Shown here: piece by piece, positions 27,032 through 36,559 of the stretch
Layout: each line of letters starts with the position of its first letter
Position numbering within the stretch: the stretch's first letter is position 1
NCBI RefSeq assembly: GCF_003851685.1
Contig: NZ_CP027727.1
Location: 5,084,001-5,148,000 of the forward strand
Direction: 5' to 3'
Length of the DNA: 64,000 nt
DNA from: Pseudomonas sp. R5-89-07
GTDB lineage: Bacteria; Pseudomonadota; Gammaproteobacteria; Pseudomonadales; Pseudomonadaceae
Made by a program: the position numbers and the translations under genes
Notes under the pieces: generated by a model
What the model saw: the letters and a program-made list of their open reading frames with translations, nothing else
The model's database searches: none
Told to the model about the DNA's origin: nothing

Positions 27032-28726
27032 ATGCAAACCTGGCAACAGCTCTACAACCCTCTGGGCAGTCTCGGTCTATCCGCGCTAGCAGCCGTTATT
27101 CCCATCGTATTTTTCTTCCTGGCCCTGGCGGTGTTCCGCCTCAAGGGGCACGTGGCCGGCAGCATCACCCTCGCGCTGTCGATCCTGGTCGCCATTTTCG
27201 CCTTCCAGATGCCGGTAGACATGGCCCTGGCCGCCGCAGGCTACGGCTTTGCCTATGGCTTGTGGCCGATTGCGTGGATCATCGTGGCCGCGGTATTTCT
27301 GTACAAATTGACCGTCAAGAGCGGTCAGTTCGAGATCATCCGCAGCTCGGTCCTGTCGATTACCGACGACCAACGCCTGCAGGTACTGCTGATCGGCTTC
27401 TGCTTCGGCGCCTTCCTCGAAGGTGCGGCCGGTTTCGGCGCGCCCGTGGCCATCACCGCCGCGCTGCTGGTCGGCCTGGGTTTCAACCCACTCTATGCCG
27501 CCGGCCTGTGCCTGATTGCCAACACCGCGCCAGTCGCCTTTGGTGCGCTGGGCATCCCGATCATCGTTGCAGGCCAAGTCACCGGTATCGACGCCTTCAA
27601 GATCGGCGCCATGACCGGCCGCCAACTGCCGCTGCTGTCGCTGTTCGTGCCCTTTTGGCTGGTGTTCATGATGGACGGTTTGCGCGGCGTTCGCGAAACC
27701 TGGCCCGCAGCCTTGGTGGCGGGCTTGAGCTTCGCCGTCACCCAGTACTTCACCTCCAACTTCATCGGCCCGGAACTGCCAGACATCACTTCGGCACTGG
27801 CCAGCCTGATCGCCCTGACCTTGTTCCTGAAAGTCTGGCAACCCAAGCGCACCGCCGGCGCGCAGATTGCCGGTGCCACCTTGAGCACTGCGGTTACCGC
27901 CAGCGCCGGCGGCTTCGGCTTGCCACGCAGCACCCTTGTTTCGCCGTACAGCCTGGGGCAGATTTTCAAGGCATGGTCACCCTTCCTGATCCTCACCGTG
28001 CTGGTCACCCTCTGGACCCTCAAACCCTTCAAGGCCATGTTTGCCGCGGGCGGCTCGATGTACAGCTGGGTGTTCAACTTTGCAATCCCGCACCTGGACC
28101 AACTGGTGATCAAAGTCGCACCGATCGTCACCAACCCCACCGCCATCCCGGCCGTATTCAAGCTGGATCCGATCTCAGCAACCGGCACCGCGATCTTCTT
28201 CTCCGCGCTGATCTCGATGATCGTCCTGAAGATAGACCTAAAAACTGGTCTTACCACTTTAAAAGAAACCTTCTATGAGCTGCGCTGGCCGATCCTGTCC
28301 ATCGGTATGGTGTTGGCCTTCGCCTTTGTCACCAACTACTCGGGCATGTCGTCCACCATGGCCCTGGTCCTGGCCGGCACTGGCGCTGCCTTCCCGTTCT
28401 TCTCGCCTTTCCTCGGCTGGCTTGGGGTTTTCCTGACAGGCTCGGACACTTCGTCCAATGCCCTGTTCAGCTCGTTGCAAGCCACCACCGCACACCAGAT
28501 CGGCGTCAACGACACCTTGCTGGTCGCAGCAAATACCAGCGGTGGCGTGACCGGCAAGATGATCTCGCCGCAATCCATCGCCGTGGCCTGTGCGGCGACC
28601 GGCCTGGTGGGCAAAGAATCCGACCTGTTCCGCTTCACCCTCAAGCACAGCCTGTTTTTTGCCACCCTCGTCGGGCTGATCACCTTGGCGCAGGCGTATT
28701 GGTTCACCGGTATGCTGGTGCACTGA
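27032..28726 (+). CDS. lldP: L-lactate permease
   Basis: LldP imports L-lactate, D-lactate and glycolate with protons. The 564-residue product starts [12 protein letters not shown] and has about 13 hydrophobic segments. Family motifs include [20 protein letters not shown] (about 131-150), [14 protein letters not shown] and [19 protein letters not shown] near the end. It is complete. Downstream lies a D-lactate dehydrogenase. Confidence 0.96.
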   Translation: MQTWQQLYNPLGSLGLSALAAVIPIVFFFLALAVFRLKGHVAGSITLALSILVAIFAFQMPVDMALAAAGYGFAYGLWPIAWIIVAAVFLYKLTVKSGQFEIIRSSVLSITDDQRLQVLLIGFCFGAFLEGAAGFGAPVAITAALLVGLGFNPLYAAGLCLIANTAPVAFGALGIPIIVAGQVTGIDAFKIGAMTGRQLPLLSLFVPFWLVFMMDGLRGVRETWPAALVAGLSFAVTQYFTSNFIGPELPDITSALASLIALTLFLKVWQPKRTAGAQIAGATLSTAVTASAGGFGLPRSTLVSPYSLGQIFKAWSPFLILTVLVTLWTLKPFKAMFAAGGSMYSWVFNFAIPHLDQLVIKVAPIVTNPTAIPAVFKLDPISATGTAIFFSALISMIVLKIDLKTGLTTLKETFYELRWPILSIGMVLAFAFVTNYSGMSSTMALVLAGTGAAFPFFSPFLGWLGVFLTGSDTSSNALFSSLQATTAHQIGVNDTLLVAANTSGGVTGKMISPQSIAVACAATGLVGKESDLFRFTLKHSLFFATLVGLITLAQAYWFTGMLVH

Positions 28727-28796
28727 GACGCGCACGTAATAGGGTAAGAATCGACGCCGGACAACCATGCCGGCGTCAGCTATTTCTGGAGGACCG

Positions 28797-31607
28797 ATGA
28801 GCCTGCCTGCTGGATTCCTGAGCGACGTCACACAACTGATTCCGAAAGATCGTCGTTTTGACGATGCACTTTCCACCCTCGCCTTCGGCACCGATGCCAG
28901 CTTTTACCGATTGATCCCACAGTTGGTGATTCGGGTTGAGTCTGAAGACGAGGTCGTCACGCTGCTGCAACTGGCCCAGCGCGATCACGTCCCCGTAACC
29001 TTCCGCGCGGCGGGCACCAGCTTGTCCGGCCAGGCCATCAGCGACTCGGTGCTGATCGTGCTGGGAGACCAATGGAATGGCCGCGAAATACGCGGGCAAG
29101 GCACGCAGATCCGTCTGCAACCCGGCGTCATCGGCGCCCAGGCCAACGCCTGGCTTGCGCCATTCGGGCGCAAGATCGGGCCGGACCCGGCGTCGATCAA
29201 TGCGTGCAAAATCGGCGGCATCGTCGCTAACAACGCCAGTGGCATGTGCTGCGGTACGGCACAAAATACCTACCACACCCTGGCCGGCATGCGCCTGGTG
29301 CTGGCCGACGGCAGCCGCCTGGACACCGAAGACTCCGCCAGCGTCCAAGCCTTCCGCCAGTCTCATGGCGCGCTGCTTGATCGCCTGGCAGCACTGGGCC
29401 GCGAGACGCGGGCAAACACCGAACTGGCCGCAAAGATCCGCCACAAATACCGTCTGAAAAATACCACAGGCCTGTCGCTCAATGCCCTGGTGGATTTTGA
29501 TGACCCGCTGGATATCCTCAGCCATTTGCTGGTGGGCTCCGAGGGCACGCTGGGTTTTATCAGCGCGGTGACCTACGACACAGTGGTCGACCACCCGAAC
29601 AAAGCCTCGGCGCTGATCGTGTTCCCGGACGTCGAGACCTGCTGCAATGCAGTAACCGTGCTGAAAACCCAACCGGTCTCGGCGGTCGAGTTGCTGGACC
29701 GGCGCAGCCTGCGCTCGGTACAGAACAAGCCGGGCATGCCAGATTTCGTACAGCATCTATCGGAAAATGCCTGCGCGCTGCTGATCGAATCCCGCGCTGC
29801 CTCGCCGTCATTACTTCATGAGCAACGGGAACTGATCATGGCCTCCCTGGCCTCGTTCCCCGTGGAGAAACAAGTCGACTTCACCGAAGACCCGCAGGAA
29901 AACGCTCGGCTCTGGGCGATCCGCAAAGACACCTTCCCCGCCGTGGGCGCCGTACGCAAAACCGGCACGACCGTGATCATCGAGGACGTCACCTTCCCGG
30001 TCGAGCAACTGGCGATTGGCGTTAACCGCCTGATCGAACTGTTCGACAAACATCACTACGACGAAGCCATCCTTTTCGGACACGCCCTGGAAGGCAATCT
30101 GCACTTCGTATTCACCCAGGGCTTCAACAGCAGCGCCGAGGTCGCACGCTATCAGGCGTTCATGGACGACGTTGCACAGTTGGTGGCGGTTGAGTTTGGC
30201 GGCTCACTGAAAGCCGAACACGGCACTGGTCGCAATATGGCGCCCTTTGTCGAGCTGGAATGGGGCAGTGATGCCTATCAACTGATGTGGCAGCTCAAGC
30301 GCCTGCTGGACCCCAACGGCATCCTCAACCCGGACGTAGTGCTCAGCCATGACCCGCAGATTCACCTCAAGCACCTCAAGCCCCTGCCCGCCGCCGATGA
30401 GCTTGTGGATAAGTGCATTGAATGCGGGTTCTGCGAACCGGTGTGCCCGTCCAAGGGACTGACCCTGAGCCCGCGCCAACGCATCGTGATCTGGCGCGAC
30501 ATCCAGGCTAAAAAACGCGATGGCATCGACACCACCGAACTGGAAGCGGCCTACCACTACCAGGGCATCGACACCTGCGCCGCAACCGGGCTGTGCGCCC
30601 AACGCTGCCCCGTAGGCATCAATACCGGCGACCTGGTGAAAAAACTGCGCAGCCGCGACGCCAACCGTACGAAAACCGCCGAATGGCTCGCCACCCATTT
30701 CGCCACGGCGTTGCAAGGTGCGCGCTTTACCCTGCATGTTGCCAATGGCGCCCGCATGCTGCTGGGGGCGCCGCGCCTGGCGAAGTTATCGGCCAGCTTG
30801 ACCAGCCTGTCCAAGGGGCAGATTCCGCAATGGACCAACGCCATGCCGCAACCGGAAAAAGCCATTCGCTTCAGCCCGGCCGTCAACGACGAGCGACCAC
30901 GGGTGGTCTACCTGGCGGCCTGCGTCTCACGTGCCATGGGCCCGGCGGCGGGTGATAAAGAGCAAATGTCGCTGTACGACAAAACCCGCAGCCTGCTGGA
31001 AAAAGCCGGTTACCAAGTCGTGTTTCCCGACCATCAGGACAGCCTGTGCTGCGGCCAACCCTTCGCCTCCAAAGGCTATGCCGAACAGGCCGAACACAAG
31101 CGCCAGGAACTGATCGGCGCCCTGCTCCACGCCAGCCGTGGCGGCCTCGACCCGATCTATTGCGACACCAGCCCGTGCACCCTGCGCCTGGTGCAAGACC
31201 TGGGCGAGACACGCCTGGACCTCTACGACCCGGTACGCTTTATCCGCACCCACCTTATGGACCGCCTCGACTTCACCCCGCAGGAAGCGCCCATCGCCGT
31301 GCACGTCACCTGCAGCACCCAACACCTGGGTGAAAGCCAGGCGTTGATCGACCTCGCCCGACGCTGCGCCAAAACCGTCGTCATCCCCGAAGGCATTCAC
31401 TGCTGCGGCTTTGCCGGCGACAAAGGCTTCACCACGCCGGAACTCAACGCCCACTCACTGCGCACCCTCAAGGACGCGGTGCAGCATTGCAGCGAAGGCA
31501 TCTCCACCAGCCGCACCTGCGAAATCGGCCTGAGCCAGCACGGCGGCATTGATTACCACGGGCTGGTGTACCTCGTGGACCGCGTCACCCAGGCCCGCGC
31601 CCATTAA
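28797..31607 (+). CDS. lldE: NAD-independent D-lactate dehydrogenase, FAD and Fe-S (Dld-II type)
   Basis: This enzyme oxidises D-lactate to pyruvate and passes electrons to quinone. The 936-residue product has an N-terminal FAD-binding PCMH domain (GTSLSGQAISD about 76, CKIGGIVANNASGM about 139), a C-terminal FAD-oxidase domain (about 280-520) and two ferredoxin clusters, CIECGFCEPVCP (about 540) and CAATGLCAQRCP (about 595). Two CCG domains follow (CCGQPFASKG, CCGFAGDKG). The name follows Pseudomonas use and is not E. coli LldE/LutA. The usual lldD between this gene and lldP is absent here. Confidence 0.93.
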   Translation: MSLPAGFLSDVTQLIPKDRRFDDALSTLAFGTDASFYRLIPQLVIRVESEDEVVTLLQLAQRDHVPVTFRAAGTSLSGQAISDSVLIVLGDQWNGREIRGQGTQIRLQPGVIGAQANAWLAPFGRKIGPDPASINACKIGGIVANNASGMCCGTAQNTYHTLAGMRLVLADGSRLDTEDSASVQAFRQSHGALLDRLAALGRETRANTELAAKIRHKYRLKNTTGLSLNALVDFDDPLDILSHLLVGSEGTLGFISAVTYDTVVDHPNKASALIVFPDVETCCNAVTVLKTQPVSAVELLDRRSLRSVQNKPGMPDFVQHLSENACALLIESRAASPSLLHEQRELIMASLASFPVEKQVDFTEDPQENARLWAIRKDTFPAVGAVRKTGTTVIIEDVTFPVEQLAIGVNRLIELFDKHHYDEAILFGHALEGNLHFVFTQGFNSSAEVARYQAFMDDVAQLVAVEFGGSLKAEHGTGRNMAPFVELEWGSDAYQLMWQLKRLLDPNGILNPDVVLSHDPQIHLKHLKPLPAADELVDKCIECGFCEPVCPSKGLTLSPRQRIVIWRDIQAKKRDGIDTTELEAAYHYQGIDTCAATGLCAQRCPVGINTGDLVKKLRSRDANRTKTAEWLATHFATALQGARFTLHVANGARMLLGAPRLAKLSASLTSLSKGQIPQWTNAMPQPEKAIRFSPAVNDERPRVVYLAACVSRAMGPAAGDKEQMSLYDKTRSLLEKAGYQVVFPDHQDSLCCGQPFASKGYAEQAEHKRQELIGALLHASRGGLDPIYCDTSPCTLRLVQDLGETRLDLYDPVRFIRTHLMDRLDFTPQEAPIAVHVTCSTQHLGESQALIDLARRCAKTVVIPEGIHCCGFAGDKGFTTPELNAHSLRTLKDAVQHCSEGISTSRTCEIGLSQHGGIDYHGLVYLVDRVTQARAH

Positions 31608-31743
31608 CCTTGCAAAAAAACCGAACCCTTGCGCGCCGGCGTAGTCATCTGCATAAGCCTCGACCAACGAGGCTCATCCGTGATGTCGCTGGCAAGCCCG
31701 CAACGCCAGCAGCGTCGAGCCCTATTGCGCAAGGAGATACCCG

Positions 31744-32022
31744 ATGAAGCGTTCCGCTCTTGCTGGCTTGTTCGTTACCGCTGCGATGCTGGCATCCCCC
31801 GCTTTTGCGGCCAATGACAAAGACCTGTGCCAGATCAACCTGGACAAAATCAACAACGGAAAAGCGCTGCTCGCCACCGACACCAGCGGCAAAAGCGGCG
31901 AAATCGACACCGCCGTCTCCCAAGCGAAAGCAGCCAGTGCCGCCGGTGACCACAAGAAGTGCATCGAAATCACCTCCAAGGCCCTGCAAGACCTGCAGAA
32001 CAGCGACAAAGGCGGTCAGTAA
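31744..32022 (+). CDS. Small secreted protein of unknown function
   Basis: A 92-residue precursor with a clean signal peptide cut after SPAFA (about 22). The mature part is helical and Lys/Ala/Asp-rich, with two Cys (DLCQINLDK and KKCIEITSK) that may form a disulfide. Small periplasmic proteins of this type occur widely in Pseudomonas without known function. An AAGGAG ribosome site precedes the ATG. A UUCG-capped hairpin (GGCCGACC/GGTTGGCC) follows the stop by about eight bases. Confidence 0.85.
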   Translation: MKRSALAGLFVTAAMLASPAFAANDKDLCQINLDKINNGKALLATDTSGKSGEIDTAVSQAKAASAAGDHKKCIEITSKALQDLQNSDKGGQ

Positions 32023-32116
32023 GCGATAGGGCCGACCTTCGGGTTGGCCTTCCGCGAAGGTTTGGCGTACACTACACAGGCTTGTCACTCACTAAGAAAC
32101 AACGAGTTACAAGCAC

Positions 32117-32514
32117 GGGGCCGTTTAGGATTCGACGCCGGTCGCGAAACTTTAGGTGCATGCCGAGTTGGTAACAGAACTCGTAAATCCACTGTTGCAA
32201 CTTCTTATAGTTGCCAATGACGAAAACTACGGCCAGGAATTGTCTTTCGCTGCGTAAGCAGCCTTAGATCCTGAGCTTCTGGTACCTTCGGGTCCAGCAA
32301 TCACCAGGGGATGTCTGTAAACCCAAAGTGATTGTCATATAGAACAGAATCGCCGTGCAGTACGTTGTGGACGAAGCGGCTAAAACTTACACAACTCGCC
32401 CAAAGCACCCTGCCCTTCGGGTCGCTGAGGGTTAACTTAATAGAAACGGCTACGCATGTAGTACCGACAGCGGAGTACTGGCGGACGGGGGTTCAAATCC
32501 CCCCGGCTCCACCA
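32117..32514 (+). ncRNA. ssrA: Transfer-messenger RNA
   Basis: tmRNA rescues stalled ribosomes. The 5' end GGGGCCG pairs with CGGCTCC before an encoded ACCA, forming the tRNA-like acceptor, and the T arm reads GGGTTCAAATCCC-like. The resume codon is the GCC at 32213. The tag reads ANDENYGQELSFAA and ends at TAA at 32255. ANDENY is the common start; the end SFAA differs from the usual ALAA or KLAA. The 3' end is the insertion point of the island that follows and has been restored in full. Confidence 0.96.
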
Positions 32515-32525
32515 AATAATCATCT

Positions 32526-32551
32526 AAAGACGTCCACGGACGTCTTTTTTT
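32526..32551 (+). terminator. Current tmRNA terminator
   Basis: AAAGACGTCC and GGACGTCTTT pair around AC and run into TTTT. It begins 12 bases after the CCA end and lies inside the island, so it was probably brought by the element. Confidence 0.9.
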
Positions 32552-32629
32552 GTGCCTGGAATCCAGTAAATACGGGGCTTCCAGCGCTTTTGCGGTCTTC
32601 TGATATTTTTTAAATTCCAGCCATTCGGA

Positions 32630-32649
32630 TATTCCAAACGGTATTCCAG
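32630..32649. repeat. Left island repeat (integrase arm-type site)
   Basis: TATTCCAAACGGTATTCCAG matches the right-end repeat in 18 of 20 positions. An inverted GGTATTCCA (as TGGAATACCA) follows at 32669. Clusters like this flanking tyrosine integrase genes are usually integrase arm-binding sites. Confidence 0.65.
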
Positions 32650-32701
32650 GCCATCCGTTGCTGATCTTTGGAATACCAAATCAGAGCCTGAGGACAATCT
32701 C

Positions 32702-32927
32702 ATGCCTGCTCAAAAACTCCGCCTCTCCGATCGACGGCTCAAAGGAGTCAAACCCCCGTCCAAGGATTACGTCCTCACCGACGGTGACGGTTTGCAGCGC
32801 AGATCAACGGCGGCCAATGTTGCGTGGCAGACAGGAGCCTTGATCGTGAAGCTCAAAGGCAAATCAGCTATGAGCTGGGGCACGACCGGATCGAGTAGTC
32901 GCTGCCTACATTGGTGGACGGACATGA
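32702..32927 (+). pseudogene. Remnants of tyrosine integrase(s)
   Basis: The first 36 codons (MPAQKLRLSDRRLKGVKP to LTDGDGLQ) match the arm-binding N-terminus of P4-type integrases placed next to ssrA or tRNA genes. From about 32836 another frame reads SLDREAQRQISYELGHDRIE and, after a one-base loss, VVAAYIGG. This is the catalytic C-terminal LGH...Y region of an integrase. The whole core between the two pieces is missing. The two ends may come from two different integrases. Confidence 0.7.
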
Positions 32928-33133
32928 GCAAGCCATTTGATATGGAGTTGTTCTTGGCTGGCGTACTGACTGGCTCACACGCAACGCAGCAACGTCACTC
33001 TGAACAACGACCAATGTCCGTCATTTTTTCATAAGCCTCTCGTCTTACAAACCTTAGAGCCGGCGGATTTCAACCCACTGGGCACCTCTAGAAGCTCCCG
33101 CCTTTCTGCGCTTGTAGCCCCCACTGCAAGCAA

Positions 33134-33200
33134 TTCTTACCAGCAGATAACATGTAAGAAAAATACAAAAAATTCTGCGAGAGCAGAAAAACTCTTACAA
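33134..33200. promoter_or_regulatory. Control region of the nuclease-helicase operon
   Basis: TTCTTAC and GTAAGAA form an inverted repeat 13 bases apart. TTCTGC-GAGA-GCAGAA is a second perfect inverted repeat, and CTCTTACAA follows. The region is AT-rich and 60-125 bases before the first cargo gene. No assigned regulator is known, so operator function is a guess. Confidence 0.35.
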
Positions 33201-33259
33201 TCCAGTATCGGATTTCCTACACATTTTTTGCCCCCACTGATACACAAGAGATAGCCCCC

Positions 33260-33643
33260 GTGAGTGACTCAGACAGCTCATCCGTGCCACTGGTTGACGT
33301 AGTGAAGCTTGCCGCATCTCTTCAGCGTTTCGCAGATGATCGCGACTGGCATCAGTTCCACTCCCCAAAAAATCTCATCTTGGCGCTCACTGGCGAGGTA
33401 GGAGAGCTGTGCGAGATTTTCCAATGGATGAGCGATGCCGATTCGCTCTCCGTAGCTAAAGATCCCGAAATCGGCCTAGCCGTAAAAGACGAACTGGCGG
33501 ACGTACTGATGTACCTGGTTCGCCTGAGCAGCGTGCTCGGCATCGACCTCAACGAGGCGGTGACACGGAAACTCGCCTCGAACGGCCAGAAGTACCCCGT
33601 GGATAAAGCCAAAAGCAGCAGCAAAAAGTACGACCGACTCTGA
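33260..33643 (+). CDS. MazG-like nucleotide pyrophosphohydrolase
   Basis: A 127-residue all-alpha NTP pyrophosphatase. The metal site E-x-x-E ... E-x-x-D is complete (E46, E49, E78, D81), with the dCTPase/RS21-C6-like WHQFHSPKNLILALTGEVGEL. Such enzymes hydrolyse (d)NTPs to monophosphates, often modified or excess dNTPs. The start is GTG. It lies 24 bases before the nuclease-helicase gene, so the two are almost certainly co-transcribed. In this setting it may deplete nucleotides during infection, which is inference. Confidence 0.88.
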   Translation: MSDSDSSSVPLVDVVKLAASLQRFADDRDWHQFHSPKNLILALTGEVGELCEIFQWMSDADSLSVAKDPEIGLAVKDELADVLMYLVRLSSVLGIDLNEAVTRKLASNGQKYPVDKAKSSSKKYDRL

Positions 33644-33667
33644 ACAACTCGAATCTAAGGACAGCCA

Positions 33668-35539
33668 GTGATCGTCTACGCTGCGACCAAACAGCAATTT
33701 CTTAAAGACAACGATAACGATGACATTGAGGAGGTGATCCTCAGGCATTTCAAGGAAGCCACCGGCAAGACCGTTGGCAGGTCGGAAATCAGGTCGTGGC
33801 AAGGATCTCTAACGTATATGGCCAAGGTCCTTAGGGATGAAGGCCTGCCGAGCGACGCGGGCCTGGCCATTGAGCTGCACATTCCGCAGTCGTCGAAGCG
33901 AATCGATTTTCTGCTCACCGGTCGCGACGAAAATCAGGCAAAAAAAGCCGTCTTGATCGAATTGAAGCAATGGAGCAAGGCCAGCGCCACTACCAAGGAT
34001 GCCATCGTCAAAACGGCATTGGGTGGCGGCCTCGTTGAGACCATTCACCCGTCCTATCAAGTATGGTCATACGCCGCGCTGCTGGAGGGCTTCAACGAGG
34101 CGGTGTATGACAAAAGCATCGAGATCCGTCCGTGTGCCTACCTTCATAACTACGTCAGCGACGGCATCATCGACTCAGCTCACTACGAGCCCCACATCAG
34201 CAAAGCCCCACTGTTCCTGAAAGGGCCGGATGAGCTCACCAAACTCAGAAGCTTCCTGAAAAAGCATATTGCTCACGGCGACAATAAAGAGGTTCTCTAC
34301 GAACTGTCCGATGGGAAAATCCGTCCGTCCAAAGCGCTAGCCGAAGCCCTCGAAGGGCTGATGACAGGCAAGCCAGAGTTCGTATTGATTGACGATCAAA
34401 AAGCAATTTTTGAATCAGCGCTTGCGGCAGCAAGCGAAGCCTCGGACCAGGCGCCAAAGGTGCTGATCATTGAGGGGGGGCCGGGCACCGGGAAAACCGT
34501 TCTGGCTATCAATTTACTGGTGAGGCTCACAGAATTGAGGCTGTTAAGCAAATATGTCTCGAAGAATGCCGCCCCACGCAAGGTCTACGAAAGCAAACTG
34601 GTTGGCACCATCAAACGCAGCCATTTCTCGAATTTTTTTTCAGGCTCTGGGGCGTTCATCGACACTGAGCCCAACACATTCGATGCGCTTATCGTGGACG
34701 AAGCTCACCGGCTGAATGAGAAAAGCGGGCTTTATGGGAACCTTGGAGAAAACCAGATCAAGGAGCTGATTGAATCAGCGAAATGCTCAATTTTCTTCAT
34801 CGATGAAGACCAGCGTGTGACCCTGAGCGACATAGGCAGCAAGCAGGCAATACGCGCCTTTGCCAAAGCCAAGGGTGCTGTGGTCGAGGAATATGTGCTG
34901 TCTTCACAGTTTCGCTGCAGTGGTTCTGACGGTTACATGGCATGGCTGGATGACATGCTTGGCATTCGCTCGACAGCAAATCCGACGCTCAACACCTCGG
35001 AGTACGAGTTCAAGGTATTCGACTCACCTCAGGCGCTGCATGACGCCATTGACGAGAAAAACCATGGAAACAAGGCTCGTGTGGTCGCGGGCTATTGCTG
35101 GCCTTGGCTCAGCAAGAAAGACTCCAAGGCCAATGACATCGTTATCGGCAATGACTACGCACGCCAATGGAATCTGGATCAGGATGGCAGCTTGTGGATC
35201 ATCGCTGAGAATTCCATTGAACAGGTCGGTTGTATCCACACCTGCCAAGGGCTGGAAGTTGATTATATTGGAGTGATCATCGGACCAGATCTGGTCGTGC
35301 GTGATGGGCAGGTGGTAACGTCGCCGCATGAGCGAGATAAGAACGACAAATCGATTCGTGGCTGGAAGAAGTTGATGAAGGAGCAACCTGCTCTGGCGCA
35401 GCAAGATACAGACCTGATCATCAAAAACACGTATCGAACATTGATGACTCGTGGGATGAAAGGCTGCTACCTATACTGTACTGATCAGGAGACCGCGCAA
35501 TACTTTGAGAGCCGACTTGCCAGGCACAGTAACGGCTAG
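33668..35539 (+). CDS. PD-(D/E)XK nuclease fused to SF1/DUF2075 helicase
   Basis: A 623-residue protein with two parts. The N-terminal third shows a PD-(D/E)XK-type core: D80 in SKRIDFLLTG and E98-x-K100 in AVLIELKQW. From about 235 it is a DUF2075 (Schlafen-like) SF1 ATPase, with Q244, Walker A GGPGTGKT (270-277), Walker B DEAH (344-347), motif III FIDEDQR (378-383), SSQFR (412-416), HTCQGLEVD (motif V) and TRGMKGCYLY (motif VI). The start is GTG behind AAGGA. All motor residues are intact. Such nuclease-helicases occur in defence islands. The substrate is unknown. Confidence 0.85.
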   Translation: MIVYAATKQQFLKDNDNDDIEEVILRHFKEATGKTVGRSEIRSWQGSLTYMAKVLRDEGLPSDAGLAIELHIPQSSKRIDFLLTGRDENQAKKAVLIELKQWSKASATTKDAIVKTALGGGLVETIHPSYQVWSYAALLEGFNEAVYDKSIEIRPCAYLHNYVSDGIIDSAHYEPHISKAPLFLKGPDELTKLRSFLKKHIAHGDNKEVLYELSDGKIRPSKALAEALEGLMTGKPEFVLIDDQKAIFESALAAASEASDQAPKVLIIEGGPGTGKTVLAINLLVRLTELRLLSKYVSKNAAPRKVYESKLVGTIKRSHFSNFFSGSGAFIDTEPNTFDALIVDEAHRLNEKSGLYGNLGENQIKELIESAKCSIFFIDEDQRVTLSDIGSKQAIRAFAKAKGAVVEEYVLSSQFRCSGSDGYMAWLDDMLGIRSTANPTLNTSEYEFKVFDSPQALHDAIDEKNHGNKARVVAGYCWPWLSKKDSKANDIVIGNDYARQWNLDQDGSLWIIAENSIEQVGCIHTCQGLEVDYIGVIIGPDLVVRDGQVVTSPHERDKNDKSIRGWKKLMKEQPALAQQDTDLIIKNTYRTLMTRGMKGCYLYCTDQETAQYFESRLARHSNG

Positions 35540-35608
35540 CCCGCCGGTAGGATGTAACTATCCAGGGTTCAGCCTCACAACAGAACGTAGGTTGAGCACA
35601 GTAGAAAA

Positions 35609-36412
35609 CTAAGGCTCGATTACCCATCGCACGCGCAGCATTCCTTTCAGCTCATCAACGCTCAGGGTCATATGCCGCTTGCGATGGACTACCGCGTGAC
35701 AGTTCGCGCACAACGTAACGAGGTCAGTCTCAGGATTCACGGCTTTCTCACCACCAAAGTCCGAAATCGGCACTATATGGTGAACGTGAATGAACCCCTT
35801 CGCGTGCTCGCCGTATGCCTGTTCGAAATCAAAGCCACATGCCTTGCAGTCAAGGCCGTGGATAGCCATGGCCTTCACCCTCAGATCTTTCCGGCGCTCG
35901 TAGCGGGTTCCAAAGTAACTTAATTTGCTGCCTTCGTTGGCCGATTCAAAGGTCAATAGATCGCCTTCGAAATTTGGTGCGACCTGGTCAGCCTGGGAAG
36001 ACAGGAGCTTCGCATGACTTAGGATTGCATCGTAATCCAGTTGGGAAATAGACCGAACCCCGTCACGCCAATAGTTGTTCACTCGAGTAGCGGGGATCGT
36101 CTCTAGGTACACTCCGTTAATTTTCGAGGGGATAGCGCCTTCAAACGGAGTGAAGTTTTCGATCAAAGCAAAAAGGTCACCCTTATCACTCCTCCGGTCT
36201 GCGTAGACCTTGCCGATGCGTGCCCTACCAAAATAATGCGGATCGGCGCTGAGGCGGACAGAAGCAAAGGTTTTGTCCTTGATGCGTCCTTTGTAATAGA
36301 TCACTTCGGTTCCTTCAGCAAGCCAGGCTTGGTACCGCTTGGGGAAGTGATAGACAGCACCGGTTTCGTCTTGCCATTGCGATGTGTCGTTTTCAACTAT
36401 GACTGCGGGCAT
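35609..36412 (-). CDS. HNH endonuclease with PUA/EVE-like N-terminal domain
   Basis: A 267-residue protein. The C-terminal part is a McrA-type HNH nuclease: C189-x-x-C192, H211-H212 in VHHIVPIS, N226, C235-x-x-C238 and H239. The first 100 residues (W.D..G..YHFPKRY...GTEVIYYKG...HYFGRARIGKV) resemble PUA/EVE-type readers of modified bases; that assignment rests on pattern only. A reader plus HNH is the plan of type IV, modification-dependent restriction enzymes. It is convergent with the nuclease-helicase gene, 69 bases apart, and has its own AT-rich promoter region. Confidence 0.82.
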   Translation of the reverse strand: MPAVIVENDTSQWQDETGAVYHFPKRYQAWLAEGTEVIYYKGRIKDKTFASVRLSADPHYFGRARIGKVYADRRSDKGDLFALIENFTPFEGAIPSKINGVYLETIPATRVNNYWRDGVRSISQLDYDAILSHAKLLSSQADQVAPNFEGDLLTFESANEGSKLSYFGTRYERRKDLRVKAMAIHGLDCKACGFDFEQAYGEHAKGFIHVHHIVPISDFGGEKAVNPETDLVTLCANCHAVVHRKRHMTLSVDELKGMLRVRWVIEP

Positions 36413-36559
36413 TCCATTTCCTCTAGACTGATGGCAAAAGCCTACCAAAAATGAGGAAGTTTCTTACAAGATATTTGAGATTTACATCCTTTCTTAACGT
36501 CAGCTCCGCTCTCGCGAACTCATACCACCGATCGTAGTGAGTATCGCCCGGTAGAGCGG

